The position numbers were made by a program, and so were the translations under genes. Of a DNA stretch of 64,000 bases, positions 11,787-24,261 are shown in pieces. Every line of letters starts with the position of its first letter. Within the stretch, counting starts at the first letter, position 1. The DNA is from Ciona savignyi (taxonomy: Eukaryota > Chordata > Ascidiacea > Phlebobranchia > Cionidae): contig CH003350.1 of the NCBI GenBank assembly GCA_000149265.1, positions 683,218 through 747,217 of the forward strand, written 5' to 3'. Under the pieces are notes generated by a model. That model saw only the letters and a list, made by a program, of their open reading frames with translations. It ran no database searches and had not been told where the DNA came from.

Positions 11787-14700
11787 TCACTCTCTTTGAG
11801 CAATGAACATTGCGAAAAATGCGAAAAGAAATAATTCCACGAGTTTTCGTGAAAATAACCGGGAAGCAACTCCTCTTCCGTCGCCAGACAAGATCAAAGT
11901 GGAGACCGTAATGTTTTTCGCGTTTCCGTCTTTTTGTTCGAGCAAAGGAACTTTCGCAGAACTTTCGCTCTTATTCACAAACGGCCTAACAGTTGTTAAA
12001 ACTGGTCGGTCTTCTGTAATTACCGGTTTGAAGTAAACATCTGTTTTTTCAATTGGGAATGGTTCGTACATCGGGGTCGCTAGTTTTCCTGTTTGAAACA
12101 ATAGCGTTATAAGCATACACGGAAAATAAATATTCTCTGACAGATAAAATCCGACTATTATACACTACATAAATTCGTTGATACGCAGCACAAGAAGATA
12201 AAAAAACCGGGGCCACACAAGTAAGCTCGCCTAGCTGACGGACTATCGGTTTGTTTCCCATAAGCTGACTTGTGTGTGTGTATGGGCCCAATATCAGCCT
12301 CAAGGTTTAATTTTCCACCTACCGTATTCTAAAGTTGTAAAAGGTAATCTAACATAAAAAAATCCTTGCTGAGTTTTACCTTTGGGTTGTGCAGGTTCTT
12401 GACCGCTTTGTTCAGCCGAACCTTCTACATCAAAACAATCATCTTCATCGTCACAAGGAATCTCCGATATCGACAAGTCAGGTGTGACGTAGAATGGTGA
12501 GTGCATTATGGGGGCTGGAAGATCAATATCTGCCACAGTTTCTAATATTTCCTGCAGAATATCAGATGATTCATATGTAAAATATGCCAACAATAGTTTG
12601 GTTATATTGATAAAATGCAGTAATTGCTATGTCGTTAAGTAATAAGTGATATTATGATGGAGTGTTTGTAACATAAGGAGTACTGGGCGTGTCTCACCTT
12701 ACTTATTTTTCTTAAGTCTTCAATTACAGTTTGAACCTCCCGTTTCAAAGTGACCACTTTGACCTCGGGGTTAAGAAACTGACCTTCAATCCCATTGTCC
12801 GGTATCGGCTTGTCGTAGCTAAAAACAATCTTAATTTAATATTACATTTCGTAGCGTTTATCTACGCACTAAAAAGGTTTTTATTTTATTTCCAAGTCTA
12901 GTTAGCAACCCCAGCAGCCATTACTTTTCACGTGGTCGGGAATAATGACAGCGACTGACCCTTGCGCAGACGCCGGTGTTGGATTACAGTCAAAACCCAC
13001 ATTTGGAAAGAGGGTATAAAGCTGTAGTCTCTAAGTGCGGTTTCGACAAGTCAAAACGCAAAACAACTGACCGAGAACAACTGAGGGTGGGTGTTCTATT
13101 TCAAACCATATAGCTCACAGTGATGTATATTACCCTGCTAGAATCACGAGTTGGTTTTGCTTTTAAACCCAGTTTTCTATATATTTTAAAACTAGGTCGT
13201 TAAGTAAGGCTTCTCACGTTTCAGCCATTTTCTCCCCGTTCCAACAGAAGCCGTAATTCGAAACCTGAAAAGCGACGGGCTGACTTGAACTGCACAGGTC
13301 GTCAGCAAAGGTAGCGAAGAAGTCTTTGGTTGTGTTCAATTCATCCGCAAATCTGTAAAAAAAATCGTGTAATCATTATGATAAAGATTATGCCTTTTTC
13401 ATTGAGTTCAACCTTTTATTAAAACAAGAGTTTTTACAAAGAACTGAAAGTTCAATAATTAACCTTTTGATAGGAGTTCCTGGGTTAAACTCAACATTGA
13501 CTGGTATTTCCTCATCCACTATAATCTCGGCTTCATTCTTTTTCATCTGCTCAAACGCAAGGGGCTTGTGTGGGAGAGGTGCCTCTTCGAGCAAGAGCTC
13601 AAACGGAGGGCGGATACGCTGTTTGCCCACTTCCTTTGGGTGATCAACCGATCCTGGTTTCAATTCCACATTGCGATGCTTTCTGCCTCGCGCTTGCCTC
13701 CCACGGCGACGAAAACTGGATCGCATCTCCTGTTCTCTCTCGGTTCGGTGACGATGTCGTCTTCGTCTGTGCGGTCGAGAAGTATCTGAGTTCTTCCTCT
13801 CATTTAGCTCCGAAGCGTCGGATATCGGTAATCTATCTATGGGTGACAACAAATGCTCAGCTACTATTGTATATTAAACATATGGACCAATTGCAGGAAA
13901 AAATAGATTAATTTTAACAATAAATATTCGAAAGTTAAAAATATAAACGAAACTTATGTGCACTTTTAAGCGTAAAATGTATTACTAAAGAGTGTTGCCC
14001 TAAGGCTGAATCAAAGTGGTACATTAACTTACCAAGAGATCTTTTGCTTCTGTCGGAGTTAATGTCGCACTGATTTCTAATCTGCCAAAAAATCATGTGT
14101 AAGAGTCGGTATGTTCTCTGCTCTTACAGGTATTTACAAATGTTACAACAACAAAGAAAGGTAAGCAAACATATTTTGCAAAGAAACCAAACGTGGTGAA
14201 GAAAATCGAATTCCCTGGTAAATGATCAACTTTTGCTAAATTGGTTTTTTCGACATCACAGCGTGTTTGCGTAAAACAAATTTATTTGTCCGCAGTGTCG
14301 ACTTGTGGACTACGGAGGAATTAAGAGGAGACCGTCTAATTTATTTTGTTGTAAATCCATGTCGACTCTGCGACAGCAAGCAGCAAGCTTTTCAAACACT
14401 GAGCGTCGATTCGTGCGTGAGCGGCTCGGACAACACAGCGGTGGCGAACAAGCTGGAGGTTTGACTAAGTTAATAATAAACGGGACCACCGGGCTGATTA
14501 CAAAAATGGTATTCAACTATAGGTTATTATTTCCCATACCTTATACTATTTTCCGCAATTAGTCTTATTACAATACTGGAATTTGAAATAAACGTCGAGG
14601 CCCTGCGCAACGCTATGCAGAATTAATATGACCATTTGAAAAATTTATGGCCCGATCGGACTGTTATCTTATTATTCCTTTAAAACAAAAACATAAAATG

Positions 14701-17700
14701 TCGTTCGCACAATACTGCTTCAATATAACAAAATGAATAAACATGTACATTGCTAAGATATCTGCGGTTATATATATGTATACACGCTACTTAAATGCAG
14801 GGAAGATTACGTGATTGCCAATGAAAACTTCCGCCAAGAACTTTTGTGTTGGCGAAAGAGTATACGGCTGCCGACGGAAACATTAAACTATGGGAAGTGG
14901 TCTATTAAGCAGAGCATACCTGGAAGTCAATATCCTGTGACCGAAGTGGTGTCGTGTTTATAGTTATTTTTACCGCTCGAGCATAGAATTTGATACTTGT
15001 AACATTTATAATAACTAAGCCACGCTGACACTATACAATTAAACGATATAAAAGATAGATGAATAAAACTTACTGTTAACGAATACTGTTTATCAGTGAT
15101 TGTGCGCACAATGGTGGAAATGCTGTTGAAGATTCGGTGAAAGTACACGCCAACTTCACCTTCATCGTTGCCCAATTTGTTCGCAATGTTATTCATAGAA
15201 ACAATATAATATTTCCAAAACATATCCAGTTCCGACATGCCGACCAGACACCTGACATACGAAACTGATGGTCACGGCGCTGAAGTCGTTTGAAATGCAA
15301 GGCGTAGCGATAATGGGGTATAGCTTAAGCACGGTCAACGAAAATTGAAAAACAAATGCAGTTTTTAAGTCTCTTACCCTCTCACAACGTTTCGGCATAA
15401 TCCTGGACATGTCTTAATAAGAGTATACCCGTAGCAGTGCGAGCAATACCGCATTTTAGTGATACCATCTACACATGGACCACCCGTTGAGATTCTACCA
15501 TACAACTCTGCTGCCCTGAGGCCGACGTTTAGTGCCTGCATAGATCAATACATTAAGAATATGAAAACCAAATTCAATTTAACTGTAAGAAACTTAATCA
15601 ATCACTGACTATACTTTTTAATACAATTTTAATATTGACATTATACCTTAAAAAATAACCCGGTCCGGTTTAATAGTGCTTCAATTTCAGCTTTTAGTGA
15701 TGTGAGGGGTGTCAGATATCGAGTGAGTTCACTTAAAGCGCAACCCATCTTCTCTTCAGATAGCTTAAATCCTATTTCGTCTTCCAGCGATGAAATAAAT
15801 ACGGTGTACAATAATCTAAAAGTCAAAATATACGTTAAACATCAACCTAATAGGAATAGACTCCATTTATACAGATAAGATAAGGGAAAACCTGAATACC
15901 GGGTCATTTATCTTTATCGATTCTTGGTTACCCAGTATTATTGAGTAGTTTTCAATTACATCAACTATCCTATATAAGAAACATCAAAGAAAACTGGCCA
16001 AGCCATCCATCGAACGTCAATTCATTAGCAAATATTACACAGCAACCCCCTAAACAAAAAGGGCACTTGCTTTGGAGATAAGGTGCGCGCAATAACAAAC
16101 AAATCGTCTCGTTCATACACTAATAATGAACGTCACCCGGGGGGAAAACTGTCATGTCAAAACAGCGGTAAAATAGGTTGATAAATTTTTACACGGCTAT
16201 ACATTCCGCTAGACTTATACGGATGTGTGATAACTTAACCTCGTGGTATACGGTATGTAGACCAATAATCTGACCAATTCGTAATCCTTTTTAGCGAGAA
16301 TTTAATCAAGGCATCCCTGTTATACATTTGCGCGGTTAGTGTAAAAGCGGTATTTATAATATTCTATACCACACTCTGGTGATACACTTACCCGTCCAGC
16401 TGCACGTGTCTATCGTCATTAGACGCAAGACGAACCGGATTTGGCATCAGAAAAGAGTCGTAAAAATGTCTTAACTCCGACTCGAGGTCAGGATTTTGTT
16501 GAGCAGTGATTGCTCTTGAACGTGAGCTTTTCACCACCTGGTTCCAAAATTCTAAGAAATTTTTTTTTGTATTATCAATTAATTTTGATAGGCAGTATGA
16601 GTGTTTTAATGTTAAAAAATAAATAAAAACACTGATTAAATAAACATTTAAATGTAGTAAAAATAGTAATACATAAAATTCAGCAAAATACTTTATACCT
16701 CATTATTTCACAAAATTGGCACCGATACTTCAAAGAGGCACATTATGGGTCGTATAAGTGGCGTCTGCAATTACCGGCGAAATTACCGGTTTGAGTTTAC
16801 TGGTGACTTACGCCCGTGTTTAATATATGCCGAAGATTATACACCGGAAATAATGGAACCAACAATAGATTCGCTTATTTTGGCCAAATCGCCTTTTCAC
16901 GGCGTTTCATTAAACCGCGTCAGGTGCGCTGCTGCTGGGAATCAATGGAAGCTCGATGCGATATCCCAATACACGCCATCCGGAACAATACAACAACAAA
17001 GAGTCGCGCTACCTTGGAAGCGAATAAACTTTATATGAATTGCTCCCATATTCGGCGTTATAGAATTTTCGTATATTGACAGCAACGGCAAATTCTACTT
17101 CCGTTAAAAATACGCCTCAACATAAATACTTAATCTAATTCAAATCGCTATGACGCATTCACTACATCCCAACCTGAACATTAAGTATTAATAATAAATT
17201 AAACACATAAAATCGACCGAACAACTAAAATATGCATAGACAGACAATTATGTTGTGCGGATACACAATTCAGGCTCGTAATTTTGTTGATAAAAATTTG
17301 TGGTTGACATCTTGTATGACAGTGTAACGTGTAAATTGAAACAAACAAAGTAAATTCTTTGAACTGGGTCGTGTTGTTTTATGGTTGATTGCGTTTCGAT
17401 AACAAGCTATCAAGTGTAAATGTCGCGGGAGGAAATACAGATCCACCTTGTAAAGAGCTCACTTAGGCGGCCAATTTACCGGGGATAGAACCTCCGAAAA
17501 AAACACAGTTATTGATTTTCTTATTAATGTTGCGCTGCAAATACGCGATCAAAAGCAATTCGCATAGATGCTTTGGTACACGAAATTCAAAACGAGGTTA
17601 TAACATTGACCCATGTCGTTGTGGTGCATCGCAAACTTGTTTACGACAAAAATATTACCTTTTAAATATGACCTCATGTAAAACTGGAAGAATTTTTCTA

Positions 17701-19406
17701 CTCGTTGAATGTTAGATTTGTAGAGCGATTTTGGAATATTTTAACCATAAAAGTAAAACTGTTTCCTGTTTACTCCGACTTTTGTTAACATACGGAATAT
17801 CCACTAACGTGTTTTCGGTTAACAGTTGTTTTATTAGTAATGTAACTTTTAAGTCGATAGTATTTTATTATCGCTGGAAATGTATGAATATTGTTTGGTT
17901 TCACATTTTACATAAATTATTTGAAAATCATATTCATGTTTTCGTTCTCTTTAAACACAATCATATACTATTAGACCGGTAAAATTCAACTTCAAGTAGG
18001 TGATCTTTTCATTCTTTGTTGACGTGTTTATCGTAGTTAAGCCTGCTTGCATAACTACAAGTGCCCACCTCTGAATTTCTTGGCAAATATCCTGAAACGC
18101 TTCTCCAGCGGGGCCGTCTTCGGTTTCACCAGATCTGTGAGGTCGCGCGCTGAAGCCTCCCTGTACTTAGCCTCCATAGCCGGGGTACAACAGGTCGGGC
18201 CTTCACTGCGACATACAGCGAGCCCGACACCTAAAATCACACGCTTTGTTAATTAAATTAATGGACGGTCTGGTTGTCGGTTAAGCGCTCGCGGTTTCTG
18301 CTATTTGTGAAAGTTGTAAAATGGAGTCGGCATCGGCCATCGCCTTTCAAGTGAAGAATTGAAGACTCTTTCACTAGGTAACCGCGTTTACAACGAAATA
18401 GCGATCTGAGTCCTGCCAGTCTTAGATGGTTTAAAGTTAAACGAAACACGTACATTCTTCACGTGGGGTTCTATAAACCGACTTACACCCCAGTTGGCAC
18501 GCTCTGAATGCGGGTTGAGATGATTGTTGTTACAGAGATAACACAAATCTTGTTCTAAAAGCATATCGCTATAACTTTTAATAACAAGGTTAAAAAAACG
18601 ATTATTTGTACAAGATATTATTTGTTTCACATATTTCCCATGAGGGTTTGAAATGAACATACTATAAGCGATAGTGTTTAAATTTAAGATAACGACTTAT
18701 CTCCTGAGACGTGATTAGAATACAAACAAACAGATTATCCGCTTTGTTATGCGCCCTCATTTCAGCTTTCGAAAAGCTGGAGGCAATGGCGAATCTATTA
18801 AACGACCACACACCACCGGCATGTCAGTTGGAGTACTTTTCTAAAATACTGCTTGTATTTATTTACCCAACTGAAGTGATTGCCAGCAATGAAAACCGTG
18901 GAAACGGTGGAAGTAGAAGTGTGGACAATAAGTTTATTGTTAAATAATGCCTTCCTACATTAAGCATTATGTTTAACAACTGCACTGGTCAAATGTTTAG
19001 GTTATATTTACAATGGGTTAATACAACAGAGTTAAATTGCGTAACAACAAATAAGCGAAAATTAAGTACAAAATGCTTAAAAATCTTTCCGAAATCATTG
19101 TTGGGTTATAATTACCAAAACTGCATTTAAGTTAGACTAAAACGCCATGAGGGTGGGTTAAAGATTAGTATAAATTTCCATATTTCCGAAATTCCATATT
19201 TTTGCTTTTTTGTACTACCTTAAACAATACAACACTAGGAGCCATTCTAACAACTGACCTGTTACCGGCATGATCGGAACCATCGTTGCTGGTCCAACCG
19301 AGCGAGTCACAAAAGTCCGCCGGACATCACCGCAAGATTCTCTAGCACAGCTTGCAAATTGAATCGTGACAATCAACACGGCCAAAGTTACGACGTCAAA
19401 TTTCAT
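11787..19406 (-). CDS. Glypican, GPC3/GPC5-like heparan-sulfate core protein, 12 exons
   Basis: GPI-anchored proteoglycan core protein of the outer cell surface; the family modulates Wnt, Hedgehog and BMP signals. Minus-strand exons: 19406-19259, 18230-18069, 16551-16392, 15815-15647, 15535-15378, 15251-15074, 14081-14033, 13836-13464, 13352-13218, 12818-12698, 12551-12380, 12088-11787. All join in phase to 708 residues. Seen: signal peptide (MKFDVVTLAVLIVTIQF); the CGDVRR start of the mature chain; TCC; the MRYCSHCYGY and CRNVVRGC core cysteines; FCWNGEKMAETY. Near the C-terminus are the acidic CDDEDDC loop, which favours the GPC3/5 branch, then SG and SGDGRG (676-681), candidate heparan-sulfate sites, and a short hydrophobic GPI tail (about 691-705). 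Oddity: exon 8 (residues 342-466) carries an Arg/His-rich block (about 362-395), longer than the furin-site loop of GPC3; total length exceeds the usual 550-580. Exon 8 uses a GTTAAT donor. The start is the ATG giving a signal peptide; a more upstream in-frame start at 19475 is less likely. Confidence 0.93.
14267..14520. other. GC-rich block inside glypican intron 6, nature unknown
   Basis: Within intron 6, this stretch is richer in G+C and CpG than its surroundings and is open in several frames on both strands. It is preceded by an acceptor-like 'tttgtccgcag' on the plus strand. None of its translations resembles a glypican segment, and flanking glypican exons join perfectly without it. It may be an alternative exon, an opposite-strand exon, a regulatory element or chance. 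Confidence 0.25.
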
Positions 19407-22400
19407 TACGCAGCCTTGCACTTCCGTCAACTGAATGAATATCTTATTAGCTTCTGAGCATAATATTCGCGCCACTGATTGAATATAAAGTCTCTTGAGG
19501 CAACGCAGGCGGTGTTTAATCCTTAGTTTTACTCTTCCAGAATACCGGCCGACCTTTGAGCTCTTTAATATTAAACTTAACGTCCATCAAGCGCCTGCTG
19601 ATTAAAAGGGGAAAATGAGTTATCGTCGCGCCTGTCCTAGTTACTGTTTACTACAGCAACACGCCGTCGCTTCATCGAGCGTTAATTCGACTTGTTGTGT
19701 CATGGACGAAATAGCTCACCAACCTCTTACACCTGTAAGCTCGTGTGATAAAGCACGAAAAGCTAACAAAGCGACGAGAGAAAATGTGACGACACTCACA
19801 GAAAAAGGGCGCGAAATTGCCCTATCCGCGCACTTCGTATTGTTGGTTCTTACAATAGATCGCCAATTCGACAGCGCTTGTCGTCATAATTGCTCTCTTG
19901 AGTAATTTTGTAACCGGGGCTCGTGCAGTTTTTCGAATACCATTGTCCTCGCTCTGTTTATCGTAATCACCGAGAGCTTCTGAAATCCTAAAACCGGCTA
20001 CAGGTACAAATTATTTCGCGCGCAGCTGGCATAAAAATAAAATCACTGTCGCGAGGTTTATCTCCCCGTCGAATCTTGGCTGTAACTCGGCACAGGTTTC
20101 CGACTAGAATTTGTTACACGCGAGACACAATTCCCTGCTTAGCTCACCCCTTGACAGGTCGACCTGTTTCCGGCGACCAAATTACGACAAGCCATTCATC
20201 AAATGGCACGTGCGACAATGCCTCTGCTGTCAAAGCACAGGTGATGCTGCCCAGTTTGGCCCAAATCCTTGTCACTGTGGCGCCAGTGCCGCAATCGAAC
20301 TGAATATCACTGCACGTCATTAGTTTGATAAGATTTTATCGTCGTATACTACCTATTTGGTGGTGGCCATTTCGTTTGTGCTATTTGCTTTATTATATGG
20401 CGAGATGCCCGGTGCTGACAAAACAAGACACTTCGCAAACAACTTCGGGCAACGCGCCATCAACGGGGCTGGATGAGAGCGCGAAGCATTAGAGAAATAT
20501 TTGGACAAATTCGGTTTTGTAAAAGCGTTCGCTGCGATAATGACCTGCCAAGTCCGTGACCGTGACGCGACTCCTTTCGGTTCTCGCCCATTTGGGTTTT
20601 CAGCAATTTACGGATTTCCGGTTTAACATTTTCTAACTGTAATGTATATCCTAACACTATAACTGAAACTTATACAATTAATATTTTTATGGTAAGAAGA
20701 TTCACGCCACAAGTAATTGACCTGAATACCAGATAAAATCCACAACTAATCATTCCGTATAACAACACAGCTATGCCTCAGTACACTTTGAAAAGGCTGA
20801 GAGTTGCCTGATAAGTTCTGGTATATCCCTGCAGTATAAGCTCGTTTAACGCAATTCGCTTCCATCGATCGACCCTTAATTGATTAGATCGGGCCTGAAT
20901 ATCGATTGGCAGAAGATCATTTTCATTTAAAACTCGACTCCCCACTTTAACCTAAACTTTCGCCTTTTAGACTTGAAGAAAAATTGCTACCCGCCATGGG
21001 ATTTGATTATCACCAATTGTATTTACTTTGTCATAGATTTTTAAAAGTATAGAAGCTGAAATTGGGAATTTGGATCCGGTTTCGTTTGTTATTTCTTTGG
21101 TGCTGTAAAAAATGTACCCTGACGTATCACGATGTCGAAAGTGTCATACAGTTTCCTTCTTATTTGCAAAGTTTGATTTTCAATACAACAAATAAAATGA
21201 TAACTACTGCGATAAATTTGTTTTGTGCTAAGCGATTAATGTTTAGTTATATAACGAGTAATAACCTATTAATTTATATTTAATACCGATTAATTTTTAA
21301 TTGCCACTGCCAAACGGAATTTTCTTCGGAATACACACACTGCCAAAATGCTTGAAGGTAATACTTATTAATCACCACGCCACTATGCTTTGTTTATAAA
21401 GTCACATCGTTGGTCTGGGCCGTGTTTGTATTGTACTGGTTGATTTTTGTTTTGCTTTTTGTGCCTGAAAACTCGAATCCACATACGCTAAACGACGAAG
21501 CAGGTGCAGCCCATCTGCAAAATCTCACAAATTCATAAAATATGAACCCTTTAAAAATCTAATTTTAAACACAGCCTTGAGACAACTTTCAATCACGAGT
21601 TTATTCGTGTATTCAACTTCCCTCGTTTAAAAAGTGCGGACACGGAATAATCAGTTACAATCGAAGGTCATAGTTAGGGTTATAAAAGTTGTAAAACCTA
21701 TATTTTATACCTAATGTTACCAATTCAAACAGATATTGATGGAAGCGACATTTTTTATTGTGGTTTCATAACAATAAAACAAACAATACAAACAAAAATA
21801 TAATTTTATTACTTAGTTCAAGTGTTTTTTTCCAACTGAAGGAGTAAAAAATTGATCACTTACTTCATTGCAGTTTGGAGACATTTATTAGAATACGTCT
21901 ACGGCATTCCCCGGGTACGTTATACCCAAAATTTTGGTTAATGTATATCTAGGTCATGTTTGATACTTTAATAACTGCTTTTAAAAATAATATAGTTAAT
22001 AACATTTTTTTAATAATTCGTTTAACCCGACTGTTACTGTTTTGTTTCTGCATACTTAAACATATAGATCCCTCAACAAACTAAAGTTTTTATACATGTT
22101 TAATTAATAAAGCATTTTTTGCTTAATAAGGCAGTCATATTGCATCTTGCTTGTAGTTTTGTTACAGAAGGTATAGTTTAGTTTTAACAGCCGTCATCAC
22201 CCATTAATCCACTGAGTTCAGGCATGTTTGGTCCAGATACACGCTCGCGAATCAGCTGACATGTGGTTGTTTTTTATATTGAACATTCGCTCTGACGATA
22301 GCTTATAAGAAACACTCACGTCCGACAAGAAAACAAACTTTTGTTTGTTCTATTAGATTAGTGAGTAGTCGGTTGTCGTATGTGTGCAAAAACTAGGGCC

Positions 22401-22622
22401 ACATATAATGTTTAACAAGTTGCATTCTTTTGTAAAAGTAATCCTATATAAAACATATAAACATGGGGAGGCCCATGTCTACATTCCTGTAAGTGGTGAC
22501 TGTTAAATACAAATATATCCACGACCGTGTAAGGAGGGGGAAAGGATATTTATGTTTCATTATAGAAATACTTACACACAGACAATATACCGCATGATCA
22601 CAATTGGGTAATCTCATACGAA
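19407..22622. other. Upstream region of the glypican gene, CpG-rich; no gene recognised
   Basis: The first about 1.2 kb (19500-20650) has more CpG and GC than the window average and contains open frames by composition only. It is a plausible promoter or CpG-rich regulatory region for the minus-strand glypican; a TTTATAT stretch sits about 80 bp before the chosen ATG. Farther out the sequence is AT-rich. It includes a family M module ('cattccccgggtacg ... tatctaggtcatg', 21905-21965) and no convincing coding exon. Confidence 0.4.
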
Positions 22623-22720
22623 ACTAGAGACTGTTGACCACGTGTGAACCACCACTATTTTAAAACCTCTTGAGTAGGCCTATACGCTTTATTTTTCACT
22701 GCATACAGAAACGGAAATCG
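22623..22720 (+). repeat. Fragment related to family M head module
   Basis: 'actagagactgttgaccacgtgtg' followed by a 'tgcatacagaaac' stretch corresponds to the heads of the copies at 6833 and 60790. Confidence 0.4.
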
Positions 22721-22964
22721 GGCTGTTATTTTATAAACGGTAACGAACATTTGCACAACGGCAGTTGTGCTTATATTCTTCTGTCTCTCGGGAATTTCCC
22801 TGACGCTATATACCTAAAATTTGCCACCATACATCCAAACAGTATTAGATAACACCACCAGAAGATTTAACTCTATGACATTTTCTTCCTTATTATATAT
22901 AAAGCGCAAATGTGACTGATCACTAGTTACCAGAAAAGGTGTTGTTTGAAACGTGGGGCCGACA

Positions 22965-23136
22965 GAACAGTCGGTGTTCAAGCAACTAAAGCTAATCTTG
23001 TCCCAAAGAGAGTGTCCTTACACACTTTGATCCAAGTGCAACAATCGGCATCGCCTGCGACGCATCGAATGTTGGAATTGGAGCTGAGTTGTTTCATCGA
23101 AATCCAGATGGAAGTAAAAGACCGATTGCTTTAAAT
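22965..23136 (+). pseudogene. Ty3/gypsy-type retrotransposon pol remnant (RT end / RNase H start)
   Basis: Conceptual translation gives a stretch ending ILSQRE in one frame, then, after a frameshift near 23010, LTHFDP ... CDASNVGIGAELFHRNPDG ... RPIA in another. The DAS-x-x-G-x-G-A and pattern that follows is the start of the RNase H domain of Ty3/gypsy-type pol, directly after the RT thumb. Only about 55 codons survive, with at least one frame break and no LTRs seen. It is an inert fossil. Confidence 0.7.
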
Positions 23137-23469
23137 GGGGATTTTCGGGGAAAAAATAAAGATAGGTATTTAATTATCTTAGTTTTGTGTTTCCACCTCA
23201 TTTATTCGCGTAATAAGATTGTATTTACGATTGGTTAGGCTTATTCTATTTTTGGGTATTTTCCGGGGTACGCTGGGTAATTTAAATTTCAGGTAGGTTT
23301 TTCTTATTCGTGTTGTAATTCTCTCTCTCTAAATCAAGTATAAATTTTAAGTAGATTTTTTTTAAATCCGGAGATATGGGCGCCGAAAATGCTGAACAAT
23401 TTGGATCTTTTTTACGTTTTCCCCGATAGCGGGAATTCCCATTGAAGATTTTGAAAAATTCCGTCCTCA

Positions 23470-23550
23470 TAGCTTGGTGGATTAGTGCGTCGCCTTTCAG
23501 CCGAAACGTTGCAGATTCGAAACTGCTCGCTAGCTAGCTGGTTTCGTCCT
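23470..23550 (+). repeat. tRNA-derived SINE (family S), truncated copy
   Basis: Shows the tRNA-like head: 'ggtggattagtgcgtcgcc', then a 'ctttcagccgaaacg' arm, then 'cagattcgaaactg', resembling A- and B-box promoter segments of RNA polymerase III. The body is missing. It is the only plus-strand copy found; the others lie on the minus strand. Confidence 0.6.
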
Positions 23551-23556
23551 CTACAA

Positions 23557-23601
23557 TGATTATAAAAATATTTTTATAAAAAATATTTTTATAATCATTG
23601 G
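23557..23601. repeat. Perfect 21-bp palindromic hairpin
   Basis: The arms (about 23557-23577 and 23581-23601) are exact reverse complements separated by three bases; each starts or ends with AATGATTATAAAAATA or its complement. It abuts the SINE fragment. No target duplication is evident. AT-rich composition makes a conserved RNA gene unlikely. Confidence 0.7.
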
Positions 23602-23681
23602 TTTCTATTTCCAAGGCGTACTGCAAAACCTCGGGTCAAAGTGGTTTTGTGAATTAAATTTAATTAAATAGGCAATCAAAA

Positions 23682-24162
23682 CAGGGTTGCCATTTGGCCT
23701 TTTTCACGGCCAAATTTCAGAAATTTGGCCTTACCAAAATCGTCCCGGACGCGAAAAAAATAGTTTGGCCGTGCGGAAAAATCTGGCCGAATTTGGCCGT
23801 ATAAGCATATTATCAAATTTTTAGCCAAAACGTCATATTATTTTTACGCTACAGTAGAAATAAAGGGAAAAAAAATTTGAAAATAAATTAATAATATCAA
23901 TTGTCTCATTCACCAAAACACAAAGCTGATTATGACGTTTTGAAATAAAATAATAACGGTAGGCATTCCTATATAGTATTTGAATGGGTTCGACAAATCT
24001 GGAGGGAATTAAAACTATACAATTTTTGATCAAATATAGAGATAAATAGCCCAATTGGCTAAATTAAATAGTTTATTTTGTACTTGATACAAATTGGCCG
24101 AATTTTGGCCGTAAAGCAATCACAGTTTGGCCGTAAGGCAGATTTTCCGTCTGGCAACCCTG
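23682..24162. mobile_element. hAT-type MITE (481 bp) with perfect 8-bp target duplication
   Basis: The ends are inverted repeats starting CAGGGTTGCCA. The element is flanked on both sides by AATCAAAA (23674-23681 and 24163-24170), an exact 8-bp duplication typical of hAT superfamily insertions. The interior repeats a 'tttggccgtaa / aatttggcc' motif several times in both orientations near both ends. No transposase. The insertion lies 99 bp before the COPS7 start codon, within its likely promoter or 5' UTR. Confidence 0.93.
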
Positions 24163-24261
24163 AATCAAAACTGTTAAGCCAGGCTACTAAAATACATAAA
24201 ATTACTGTGGAGATTTAAGAAACAAATATCTTATAGCAGCAGAACTTATCATTGAAATGAA

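Noticed and set aside
14310..14516. Minus-strand open frame in glypican intron 6 as an additional glypican exon
   Set aside because: The flanking exons join in perfect phase without it and the sequence does not match any glypican segment.
19615..20657. Several 65-96 codon open frames in the CpG-rich glypican upstream region
   Set aside because: They overlap in different frames and strands, as expected from GC-rich composition, with no domain or splice support.
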